DNA of 64,000 nucleotides from Bacillota bacterium (GTDB lineage: Bacteria > Bacillota > Clostridia > Oscillospirales > Acutalibacteraceae): assembly GCA_023418995.1 (NCBI GenBank), contig JAEZYP010000020.1, forward strand, positions 54,895 through 118,894, given 5' to 3'. A model generated the notes under the pieces. The model did not search any database. It was given only the letters and a program-made list of their open reading frames with translations, and had not been told where the DNA came from. The first letter of the stretch is position 1. Each line of letters opens with the position of its first letter. The position numbers and the translations under genes are program-made. Positions 1-7,632 of the stretch are shown here, piece by piece.

Positions 1-2
1 CC

Positions 3-83
3 TTTATTCCCGAGCGTGCAGATAAAGCTTCAAATTTTACAGACACACTCATAGATAGTTTTGGATTTTTTTTACAAATATAA
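3..83 (+). CDS. possible 3' end of an unidentified gene (partial)
   Basis: The third frame is open from the window edge to a TAA at 81-83 and would encode a C-terminal tail beginning FIPERADKASNFTDTL. The composition is plausible for a real protein end, but 26 codons are too few to name a family. A second forward frame is also open to a TAG at 52-54, so the choice of frame is inference. Confidence 0.3.
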   Translation, partial: FIPERADKASNFTDTLIDSFGFFLQI

Positions 84-151
84 ACAGCAGAAAAGGGGGA
101 AATATAGTGACAGGTCTTTGTATCTTAAAAATTATAGGGAGGTCATATATT

Positions 152-331
152 ATGTATCGACAGACCATGGGCTTTGTCAGAGGCATAGGAGCGGGAATGG
201 TTGCCGGCGTTGCTGTGTACGCAATGGGCTCCAAAATGATGAAGGACAATCGTCACTTCCGCCGTAACGCAAACAAAGCAATGCACGCGGTAAACGGGAT
301 GGTAGACAACGTCGTAACAATGTTCCGATAA
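152..331 (+). CDS. small membrane protein, function unknown
   Basis: A 59-residue protein starting MYRQTMGFVRGIGAG. The ATG at 152 is chosen over an upstream in-frame start because a strong ribosome binding site (agggagg, 136-142) lies at the right distance. One glycine-rich hydrophobic helix spans about residues 8-26, followed by a basic, amphipathic tail with many Lys, Arg, Asn and His residues. This layout resembles small YtxH-like stress or envelope proteins, but I see no diagnostic motif. It is convergent with the pilus operon downstream, with a hairpin between the two. Confidence 0.6.
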   Translation: MYRQTMGFVRGIGAGMVAGVAVYAMGSKMMKDNRHFRRNANKAMHAVNGMVDNVVTMFR

Positions 332-416
332 GCTCAGACTTGCTCAAAACCGCTTGCAATGTTCCTTGCGCTTGCAGCCCCGCACAAGCGGGCGTAGTCT
401 GCCAGCTTGTCTAACT

Positions 417-444
417 AAAATCGGCGGGGGTAACCCGCCGATTT
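417..444 (-). terminator. hairpin terminator after pilC
   Basis: An inverted repeat, aatcggcgggg / cccgccgatt with a four-base loop, lies just beyond the pilC stop. On the minus strand it is followed by a short T run (TTTTAG), fitting a rho-independent terminator of the pilus operon. On the plus strand it could also stop transcripts from the small gene at 152. Confidence 0.6.
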
Positions 445-455
445 GCTGTTCCGGA

Positions 456-1697
456 TTATCCGCCGGCAACAACGCCGTACATACTGAACATAGGAAGCAC
501 AATTGCGACAACCACCGTACCGACGATCAGCGCGATAATAATTGTCATTGCGGGTTCCATCATGTTGGTGAGCCGTTTGGTGGTTTCGTCGGTTTCTTCC
601 TCGTAAAGCGTGGCCATTTTATCCAGCGTTTCAAACAGCATGCCGGATTCCTCACCAACCTTGAGCATCGAAACCAGAAGAGAGTCGAATATCGGAAACT
701 GGGCGACAGCCGCGTTAATGGAGGAACCGACCTTTACGTCGGAAATCACCTGTGAAAGCAGCTTTTTCATATAGCGGTTGGGAATTACGTTCTTTGATAT
801 TTCGAGCGAGCTTACGATATCGACGCCGGATTCCACTAGGGAAGACATGATGCGGCAGAATCGGGCGATATAGGACTGCCGCAGCAGCTTTCCGATGACC
901 GGGAATCGCAGCATAATCTGGTCTGCTTTGGTAGAAAAGGGATCGTTTTGTTTTTTTAAGATGACAAAAATAAAAATCACCAAAAAAATGCTCAGAAGGA
1001 TTAAATACCAGTAAGCCGCAAGAAAATTAGAAAACCCCATTACCGCTACGGTGATCAGCGGCAGCTGCGCGCCGAACTGCTTAAATACGGAAGCGAAATT
1101 CGGCAGAACCACAACGTTCATAACAATCAGCATCACAATCGTGATAAACAACAGAAAAATAGGATACCGCATTGCTCCGTTCAGCTTCGCGCTGAGTGTG
1201 ATCTCCTTTTCCAGAATCACTGCGCTGCGCTCAAAGGCCGTGTCGAGCCGGCCATTGGCTTCACCGGACTGGATAATGTTTACCAGAATTTCGGGGAATG
1301 CCTTGAACTTTGCCATCGAGGCGGAAATCGGGATTCCGGTATATAAATCCGAATTCATTTCATTCAGAATACTCTTGAATTTTTTGTTCTTTTCCGCGTC
1401 AATCAGTACGCCCATCGCCATTGAGAGCGAAACACCGGCCTTCATCATAATTCCCATTTGATGCATCATGGCGAGCAGCTTTTTTTTCGGTATTTTAGCC
1501 TTGTGGATATCGGAGGATCCGATATCCTGTTCCCAGATGGATTTCGGCTCCGCGGCTCCCTGCGCCGTACCCGTCACTTCAATTGGGGATAAGCCGTTAT
1601 CCTGTAATTTTACAATTACGGCGGCTTTATTTTCCGCGTCTATCACGCCGCGGGATTTTCTGTTTTTAGAGTCAACGGCTATATAGCGAAACTGCAA
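456..1697 (-). CDS. pilC: type IV pilus platform protein PilC (GspF family)
   Basis: A 413-residue integral inner-membrane protein that anchors the PilB and PilT motors and couples ATP hydrolysis to pilin insertion or removal. The N-terminus has the short soluble domain typical of the family (FRYIAVDSKNRKSRGVI). Two GspF domains follow, each starting with a soluble helical part and ending in membrane segments: about residues 80-200 with helices near 175-250, and about 280-400 with a final helix rich in Ile, Val and Ala. Length matches PilC/GspF proteins. It is the last gene of the minus-strand pilus operon, 42 bases after pilT, and is followed by a hairpin. Confidence 0.93.
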   Translation of the reverse strand: MQFRYIAVDSKNRKSRGVIDAENKAAVIVKLQDNGLSPIEVTGTAQGAAEPKSIWEQDIGSSDIHKAKIPKKKLLAMMHQMGIMMKAGVSLSMAMGVLIDAEKNKKFKSILNEMNSDLYTGIPISASMAKFKAFPEILVNIIQSGEANGRLDTAFERSAVILEKEITLSAKLNGAMRYPIFLLFITIVMLIVMNVVVLPNFASVFKQFGAQLPLITVAVMGFSNFLAAYWYLILLSIFLVIFIFVILKKQNDPFSTKADQIMLRFPVIGKLLRQSYIARFCRIMSSLVESGVDIVSSLEISKNVIPNRYMKKLLSQVISDVKVGSSINAAVAQFPIFDSLLVSMLKVGEESGMLFETLDKMATLYEEETDETTKRLTNMMEPAMTIIIALIVGTVVVAIVLPMFSMYGVVAGG

Positions 1698-1739
1698 TAA
1701 AATCCCTTCCTCCTTCTGGAATCCGTACGGTCAGGTGCT

Positions 1740-2768
1740 TCACAGCCCGGCACGGTACTCGGCGGCGGTTTTCGGTGTGATCATCCCTTTGCTCAGCAGG
1801 CCTTCAATGCTGCGGTCCAGCGTAATCATACCCTGACTGACGCCCGTCTGAATGGATTGATTGATGTTTGCGGTCTTCCCCTCACGGATGAGGTTGGAAA
1901 TCGCCGAATTGATAAACATCATTTCAAACGCGCCGATTCTGCCGGCTCCGTCCGCGGTGGGGAGCAGGCGCTGGGAAATTACGCTTTGCAGCACGGTAGA
2001 AAGCTGGGTTCGTATCTGCTGCTGCTGCTGGGGAGGAAAAACGTCGATCAGACGGTCAATTGTTTTCGCCGCGCCGATGGTGTGCAAAGTGGAGAGTACC
2101 AGATGCCCTGTTTCCGCTGCGGTAATCGCAATGGAGATAGATTCCAGGTCGCGCATTTCGCCGACCAGGATGATATCGGGGTCCTCGCGCAGAGCGGCCT
2201 TTAGTGCCCGCGCGTAGGAAACGCTGTCCGCGCCCACCTCACGCTGGTTAATGATGCTGTTTTTCGGCGTGTGCATATATTCAATCGGGTCCTCTACCGT
2301 AATGATATGGCAGCATCGGTTTTTATTGTATTCATTGATGATGGCGGCGAGGGTGGTGGATTTACCGCTTCCGGTGGGACCGGTTACCAGCACGAGACCG
2401 TCATTCAGCTCTAGAATCCGGTTAATCGATTGCGGCAAACTCAGCTGCGAAATCTCGGGTGTCCTTGAATTAATGATTCTCAGCACCAGCGTAACACCGT
2501 GCACCTGCTTCATTGCGTTTACACGGAACCGTCCGCAGCCCGCGAGCTCCGCAGCCGCGTCGGCGTCGCCTGTCGCGTGAAACTGTTCGTATTTTTCCCG
2601 GTTCAGGCACTGCCGGATCATGGAATCCACTTCTTCGGTGGTAAGGGCAGGCGCTTCCAGAAAACACATTTTACCGTTGATCCGGTAAGCGGGGCGGTTG
2701 CCCGTAGAAAGATGGATGTCAGAGGCTTTGTGTTCTACGCCGCCTTTGACAATCTGATAAAAATCCAT
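1740..2768 (-). CDS. pilT: type IV pilus retraction ATPase PilT
   Basis: A 342-residue hexameric ATPase that powers pilus disassembly and twitching. Visible motifs are the PilT N-terminus (KASDIHLSTGNRPAYRINGK), a Walker A (GPTGSGKSTTLAAI), the Asp and His boxes around EDPIEY and STLHTIGA, and AISNLIREGK, close to the AIRNLIRE retraction signature that separates PilT from PilB. The ATG at 2768 is preferred to one 48 bases upstream because GAGGGAAGG precedes it and the upstream start would run into pilB. Spacing to pilB is 10 bases. A PilT implies retractile pili rather than a simple pseudopilus. Confidence 0.93.
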   Translation of the reverse strand: MDFYQIVKGGVEHKASDIHLSTGNRPAYRINGKMCFLEAPALTTEEVDSMIRQCLNREKYEQFHATGDADAAAELAGCGRFRVNAMKQVHGVTLVLRIINSRTPEISQLSLPQSINRILELNDGLVLVTGPTGSGKSTTLAAIINEYNKNRCCHIITVEDPIEYMHTPKNSIINQREVGADSVSYARALKAALREDPDIILVGEMRDLESISIAITAAETGHLVLSTLHTIGAAKTIDRLIDVFPPQQQQQIRTQLSTVLQSVISQRLLPTADGAGRIGAFEMMFINSAISNLIREGKTANINQSIQTGVSQGMITLDRSIEGLLSKGMITPKTAAEYRAGL

Positions 2769-2778
2769 TGCCCTTCCC

Positions 2779-4449
2779 TCACATTTCAAAATTATAGATT
2801 TCCGCCATTTCATCAATTGAGGTAATACCGGCTTTTACAATCTGCTTGATATTTTGATCCAAAGTAATCATGCCTTCCTTAATTGCAACATTGCGAATGG
2901 CGTCCGTGTTCATTTTGTGGTTGATGCAGGAACGGACGGCAGGCGTGACGGGCATGATTTCGTGGATGGCGGTTCTTCCCTTATAGCCCTTATGCTCGCA
3001 GTAATTGCAGCCTTTGGCGCGGTAAAGTATCAGGTCGGTATCCTTTTGCAGCCCCAGCATTTCCAACTCCTCTTCGCTTGCCGGATACGGCTCCTTGCAA
3101 TGCGGACAGAGGGTGCGGACTAGCCGCTGAGCGATGACCCCGAGCATGGCGGAGGATACCATATAGGGCTCCACTCCCATATCGATCAGGCGGATGACCG
3201 AGCTGGGCGCGTCGTAGGTGTGCAGGGTGGAAAGCACCAGGTGACCGGTAATGGCGACGCTGCTGGCGATTTCCGCCGTTTCCTGATCACGGATTTCACC
3301 GATCATGACCACGTCAGGGTCCTGCCGCAGAATGGAACGGAGAACCGAAGCAAAGGTCAGCCCGGCTTTCGTGTTGATGTCCACCTGCGTAATTTTTGGA
3401 ATGATCATTTCCACTGGGTTCTCGACCGTTACAATATTGATGTCATCGCGCATAATCGCTTTCAGTGCGGTATAAAGCGTGGTGGATTTGCCGCTTCCGG
3501 TCGGTCCCACGAGCAGTATAATGCCGTGGTTGTTTCGCAGCAGGTTATCAAACTTTTCCAGATTTTCCGGCAGGAACCCAATGCTCTCTTTGGAAAGGGC
3601 GAAGCTCAGGGCGGTGGTAATACGGATGACCACCTTTTCCCCGTAAACGCTTGGGAGAATGGAAATTCGCATATCGATTTCCTTGCTGCCGATTTTATAG
3701 CTGATACGACCGTCCTGCGGAATTCTTTTCTCCGCGATATTCATGCCGCCGATCAGCTTGATTCTGGAAACGACGGAAGGAATCAGCTCCGCGTTCGTCT
3801 CCATGTAAAGGCTCAGGTGCCCATCCACGCGAAAACGAATCCGCATAATTTTTTCCTGCGGCTCAATATGGATGTCGCTCGCCTTTTGCAGAACGGCCTG
3901 CTCGATCATATTGTTAACGAAACGGATGATTGGCTGGTCGGAACCGCCTTGAATCGCGTCCGTTGCCAGCTCCTGCTGGGAATCGGAAAGCTCCTTCGCG
4001 GCAGCAAACGCCTTTTGGGTCGTATACAGCTCGCGGATTTTGGTTTCGATTTTTTCCCGCTCCGCAATTACGGGATTTACCTTTAGACGCGTGTAAATTC
4101 CGATATCATTAATGCCGTTGTAATCGAGAGGATCGGCAACGGCAATCGTCAGAATGCTGCCTTCGCGTTTTACGGGAACAATAAAATTGGAGCGGGAAAG
4201 CTCCTCCGGAACCAGGGAGGAAAGGCTTGAATCCACGCTCACAGCGGACAAATCAAGGTAAGGGATGGAAAGCTGCTGCTCCAGTGAGCGGATAATCTGC
4301 ATTTCCGTGAGGAAATGGTTCTCCACCAGGATGGTGCCCAGTCTTTTGTTTGAGCTTTTTTGGCGTTCCAGAGCCTGAACCAGCCGTTCCTCAGTTAGAA
4401 CACCGGAATTGATGAGAATCTGACCCAGCTTTAAATTGGTTATTTTCAT
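2779..4449 (-). CDS. pilB: type IV pilus extension ATPase PilB (GspE family)
   Basis: A 556-residue assembly ATPase. It begins with a GSPII_E N-terminal domain (about residues 1-150), followed by the secretion-ATPase core with Walker A GPTGSGKSTTLYTA, Asp box VENPVEM, Walker B DPDVVMIGEIRD and His box STLHTYDA. A C-terminal tetracysteine zinc site (CPHC...CNYC) is present, as in PilB and GspE but not PilT. I chose ATG 4449, preceded by GGAG at proper spacing. An alternative GTG at 4467 overlaps the prepilin-peptidase stop and has no site of its own. Confidence 0.93.
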   Translation of the reverse strand: MKITNLKLGQILINSGVLTEERLVQALERQKSSNKRLGTILVENHFLTEMQIIRSLEQQLSIPYLDLSAVSVDSSLSSLVPEELSRSNFIVPVKREGSILTIAVADPLDYNGINDIGIYTRLKVNPVIAEREKIETKIRELYTTQKAFAAAKELSDSQQELATDAIQGGSDQPIIRFVNNMIEQAVLQKASDIHIEPQEKIMRIRFRVDGHLSLYMETNAELIPSVVSRIKLIGGMNIAEKRIPQDGRISYKIGSKEIDMRISILPSVYGEKVVIRITTALSFALSKESIGFLPENLEKFDNLLRNNHGIILLVGPTGSGKSTTLYTALKAIMRDDINIVTVENPVEMIIPKITQVDINTKAGLTFASVLRSILRQDPDVVMIGEIRDQETAEIASSVAITGHLVLSTLHTYDAPSSVIRLIDMGVEPYMVSSAMLGVIAQRLVRTLCPHCKEPYPASEEELEMLGLQKDTDLILYRAKGCNYCEHKGYKGRTAIHEIMPVTPAVRSCINHKMNTDAIRNVAIKEGMITLDQNIKQIVKAGITSIDEMAEIYNFEM

Positions 4450-4463
4450 GGCACGCTCCTTTT

Positions 4464-5204
4464 TCACATACCCAACAGGGAAAGGTACCAGTGAACAAAC
4501 AGGTTAATTTGACGATGAAACGCGAGAAATCCTGCCTGCGCGAGGCAAAGGAAAGGTCCGAGGGGAAGAGCTGCATCAGCCTTCATTTTTCCGCGAAAAA
4601 AAAGGAAGGCAATATAAAAAAGCGCAAGAAAAATTGCAAGAAAAAAGACTGGAATAATTGAAGGAAAGCCGGACAGCAAACCGATTGCGGCGAAAAGCTT
4701 CACATCTCCGAATCCAAGCGCTTCCCTGCGGAGAATCAGCTTTCCGGCGAACGCGGGCACAAGCATCAGCGCGGCGCCCAAAGCCGCTCCCAAAACAGGG
4801 GAGCTCCACCCGGTGTGAAGAACCCTTTGACCGCTGCGCAGGTCAAATCCGCTGAGAACAAGCGAAACAAAAAGAAATGCAAGCAAAAACTGGTCCGGAA
4901 TAATCTGGTATTTGACGTCTGAGGCGGAAATCAGCAGCAGGAGCATACCGACCACACAGCCTGCGGTGAGAAAAAGCGGCTTGTCAAAAAACTGCGTGTA
5001 CAGAGCCAGAAACAAGGCCGCCAGAGCCGTGGTCATAAGGATTCCGTGCGGAAACAGGAACAGCCGCTTTTCAAACAGCTCCGGGTCGGGCTCCTCGTTG
5101 TAGTCACAAAACCACGCCGCGGGCACCCGGTTAAACAGAAAGCGGCAGAAAAAGGAAGCCGCCGCGCCGCATACGGCGCATGCCGCCGCGATTGCGCCGT
5201 TCAT
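4464..5204 (-). CDS. pilD: prepilin peptidase (PilD/GspO, peptidase A24)
   Basis: A 246-residue polytopic membrane aspartyl protease that cleaves type III signal peptides of prepilins. The two catalytic aspartates lie in SASDVKYQIIPD and LGFGDVKLFAAIG (the GDVK motif). About seven or eight hydrophobic helices are seen. The N-terminal region is short and holds one isolated cysteine (AWFCDYN) where bifunctional PilD enzymes have a CxxC...CxxC zinc site, so N-methylation may be absent or differ. It overlaps pilO by four bases (ATGA). Substrates are probably the prepilins at 9679-10122, 12072-12497 and 12494-12982. Confidence 0.88.
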   Translation of the reverse strand: MNGAIAAACAVCGAAASFFCRFLFNRVPAAWFCDYNEEPDPELFEKRLFLFPHGILMTTALAALFLALYTQFFDKPLFLTAGCVVGMLLLLISASDVKYQIIPDQFLLAFLFVSLVLSGFDLRSGQRVLHTGWSSPVLGAALGAALMLVPAFAGKLILRREALGFGDVKLFAAIGLLSGFPSIIPVFFLAIFLALFYIAFLFFRGKMKADAALPLGPFLCLAQAGFLAFHRQINLFVHWYLSLLGM

Positions 5205-5764
5205 TTCTTAGCCTCCTGCGGGCTGAAATAAAAGAGGGTCATGCTTATAGAGATTTCCGACCCGGTCGTTCCGTTTTTATAGGAAACGTGGTTGATATAG
5301 TAGGCGCCCTTTGATTTGTTTTCAAAATAATCCAGAAGGCTTTTCAGCTGTTCGTTGCTGCAGGCTACGGTCAGCTCAACCGATACGCTGCTCAGAGGTC
5401 TTCCATCCTCTGCTTTTTTGTTGGTATCCACTGATTCCTCGCTCATATTGACGCTTTTGGGAACGATACCTGCCGCTTTGCACGCACTGTCGATATCCTC
5501 CGCTCCGGTTTTCGCGGTCACAGTGGCGTTCGTGTTCTCCTGCTCGATTTTAGACTGAAGCTCCGTGATGTTTTTTTCAATATCCGCTCTCTTGGCCTTT
5601 TGCTCCTCATAATACAAAATCTGATTTACAGTGTCTGTGTGCTTTTGATCTAATTGAGTTATCTGGCTGTTCAGCGGCAGATAGATAAAATTAATATAGA
5701 CCAGTACGGTAAGCAGAAAGCAGAACAAATATATGAGGATGACGGGGCTTTTTTTCTGATTCAT
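5201..5764 (-). CDS. pilO: PilO-like type IV pilus alignment protein
   Basis: A 187-residue bitopic protein. One transmembrane helix near the N-terminus (residues 8-27, VILIYLFCFLLTVLVYINF) is followed by a coiled coil (about 30-75) and a small ferredoxin-like domain, the layout of PilO. In Gram-positive systems PilM, PilN and PilO form the membrane alignment complex. It starts at an ATG sharing one base with the pilMN stop (TAATG) and overlaps pilD by four bases, so translation is probably coupled. Sequence identity to named PilO proteins is usually low; the call rests on topology plus position. Confidence 0.75.
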   Translation of the reverse strand: MNQKKSPVILIYLFCFLLTVLVYINFIYLPLNSQITQLDQKHTDTVNQILYYEEQKAKRADIEKNITELQSKIEQENTNATVTAKTGAEDIDSACKAAGIVPKSVNMSEESVDTNKKAEDGRPLSSVSVELTVACSNEQLKSLLDYFENKSKGAYYINHVSYKNGTTGSEISISMTLFYFSPQEAKK

Positions 5765-7359
5765 TATTTCCCTCCGTCCTTGCCGCTTTTACTGTCGACA
5801 AACTTTACGTAGTCCTTCCAGCCAAGGGCAGTCTCACAGCTGTAGGTGTTGTCGTTATTAAGTGTAACCTTGAACGGAACGGCAATCGTAAAGTAGGCGT
5901 TGGATTTAAGCGCTCTTTTAATTTCCAGAAAGCTGTCATAGGACTGTACCTTAAATGAAACGGAGATGGTTCCGGAGGTATTGTCGATGTCGAAGGCTTC
6001 GAGCGAGCTTGCTTTGGAGGCAATTTGGTTAAAAACCTGCTCCGCTGCCGGATAGGTTTTACTTTTTCCGTACGGAAGCTTGTCTCTCTCCGAGCTGAAA
6101 GCGGATAGCCTGCCGTTCAGGTCCTTTTGGGTGTTTAACAGCGTTTGGATATCCGTGTATTTTTTTATATCTTTGGAGCTCTTCGCGTTTTGAGCCACCT
6201 TTTGAAAATAAAGAAGCGGCTCCAGCATCATAACAAACATTGCCGCGAGGGAAACGACAGCAATTACTGTGATATTTACCTTTGTTGAAAAGTCCTCTGT
6301 TCGGATTTCCTTTAAAAAGTCAATTGAGGCGAAATTTGAGCGGTTCACGAGCCCGGCGGTCGCGAAGAATGCCCCCGCGGAGTAACCGGCTTTTCTGGCG
6401 CTTTCGTCAACAATCGGAAGACTGGCTGTGGGAATGTCGTTTTCCACTGTTTCGAGTGGGATATCCAGCCCAAGCTGGTTCCAGAAGGCAATGAAATTCG
6501 GGAGCGCAGACATGGCGCCGCAGAAAATGATCTTGTGCAGCTCCAGACGTTCTCTGGAAATAACCATTCGGATATTCCGGATCACCTCGCTTGCACTCGC
6601 ATCAACCAAAGCCTCGACTTGTTCAGCTTCTTCACCCTCACCGGAACTAATCAGCCCGTTGTGGCTGATCCGCGCGACGGCATCTTCATAGGAAAGCGAC
6701 CTGCTTTTCATCAAAATTTCAAGAACATCGTCGTAGATTGCCTCAAAGCTTCTCTGGAAAATCGGGAAGCCGTTGCGCAAAACAAGAAGATTGGTCTTTG
6801 AAAGGCTAAAATCCAGGACCGCGACCGTCTTTTCCGTTGAGTTGATAAAGCTCTGCGCGCTGTGAAGCAACCCAATCACAGGAGGGCTAATCTTTAATAC
6901 GTGAAGACCATATTTTGAAAAGCTTCTCGAAATAGAATTAATCAGACTGCTTTTCACGGCAAACAGAGAGCTGGTCAGCTTTCCCGTTGCGGGGTTGATC
7001 AGACCGTATTCATAGTTCTGAATCAAATAGTCGCTGATATTATCAGAAATAACCGACTCCGCCTCAAGGCGAGCAAATTGATTCAGGTTTTTTCCTTTGA
7101 CCGGCAAGTGCGGATACTCCTTGCTGATTAGATTGGCGTCTTCAAGGCATACCATAATATTTCTGGTTCGGAATTTCGCTGAATCCACGCAGTCCCTGAC
7201 AAATTTTGCAAACTGAGTCGTATGAAAGAAAGCCCCGTCCGTCTTTAGGGCTTCCGGCAGTTCAAAATTGCGGGGGTTGCCAAAGGTTGGTCTTCGACCG
7301 CTTTTCACCGGTGTAAGATACAATGCGTTGCGGGTCACTTGCAGCAATATTATTTTCAA
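5764..7359 (-). CDS. pilM: PilM-PilN fusion protein of the type IV pilus
   Basis: A 531-residue protein. Residues 1-340 look like the actin/FtsA-fold cytoplasmic protein PilM (phosphate loop region around AVLDFSLSKTNLLVLRNG, 180-197; later IIFCGAMSALPN). Residues 361-385 form one transmembrane helix, and 386-531 a periplasm-side-type coiled coil plus alpha-beta domain like PilN. PilM normally binds the cytoplasmic tail of PilN, so the fusion hard-wires that contact. The start is a TTG without a strong ribosome binding site of its own. It follows an eight-codon leader by one base and is the first gene of the operon. An internal split into two products is possible but not visible. Confidence 0.82.
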   Translation of the reverse strand: MKIILLQVTRNALYLTPVKSGRRPTFGNPRNFELPEALKTDGAFFHTTQFAKFVRDCVDSAKFRTRNIMVCLEDANLISKEYPHLPVKGKNLNQFARLEAESVISDNISDYLIQNYEYGLINPATGKLTSSLFAVKSSLINSISRSFSKYGLHVLKISPPVIGLLHSAQSFINSTEKTVAVLDFSLSKTNLLVLRNGFPIFQRSFEAIYDDVLEILMKSRSLSYEDAVARISHNGLISSGEGEEAEQVEALVDASASEVIRNIRMVISRERLELHKIIFCGAMSALPNFIAFWNQLGLDIPLETVENDIPTASLPIVDESARKAGYSAGAFFATAGLVNRSNFASIDFLKEIRTEDFSTKVNITVIAVVSLAAMFVMMLEPLLYFQKVAQNAKSSKDIKKYTDIQTLLNTQKDLNGRLSAFSSERDKLPYGKSKTYPAAEQVFNQIASKASSLEAFDIDNTSGTISVSFKVQSYDSFLEIKRALKSNAYFTIAVPFKVTLNNDNTYSCETALGWKDYVKFVDSKSGKDGGK

Positions 7360-7360
7360 T

Positions 7361-7387
7361 TCAGCTTACACCACACTTTTTCTGCAT
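7361..7387 (-). CDS. possible eight-codon leader peptide before pilMN
   Basis: On the minus strand an ATG at 7387 opens MQKKCGVS and stops with TGA at 7363-7361. AAGGAT (7394-7399) sits six bases before the ATG and is the only good ribosome binding site between the promoter and pilMN. The stop is one base from the pilMN TTG, suggesting translational coupling. Existence as a translated peptide is inference. Confidence 0.4.
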   Translation of the reverse strand: MQKKCGVS

Positions 7388-7411
7388 TAATTTATCCTTC
7401 TTATTAAAAAG

Positions 7412-7440
7412 ATTATAGCAAACTAAATTGCGTACAGCAA
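7412..7440 (-). promoter_or_regulatory. sigma-A promoter of the pilus operon
   Basis: Read on the minus strand: TTGCTG, a 17-base spacer, then TATAAT. The transcript would begin near 7404, about 45 bases before the pilMN start and upstream of the small leader ORF. Confidence 0.7.
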
Positions 7441-7535
7441 TATATAATCTGCGCGAAGCGTAAATTTCATCCTGCGAATCGAAATAGAAAGCTAAAATAC
7501 GTGTTGTTCAAGCTTCTCTTTCCTGATCTTTAGCC

Positions 7536-7564
7536 TTGCTATTATTTAGCAATTCATGTAAAAT
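7536..7564 (+). promoter_or_regulatory. sigma-A promoter of the surface protein at 7633
   Basis: TTGCTA, a 17-base spacer and TAAAAT. It lies back to back with the pilus-operon promoter, so the intergenic region 7360-7632 is a divergent control region. Confidence 0.55.
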
Positions 7565-7632
7565 AAGGGAGGAAAACCAGTAAATATACAATAGATATTA
7601 CAAAATATAATTCGACAGAGGAGGATATTCCA

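Noticed and set aside
3220..4086. 288-codon plus-strand ORF
   Set aside because: It is the exact antisense of the pilB ATPase core, has no ribosome binding site, and encodes no recognisable domain.
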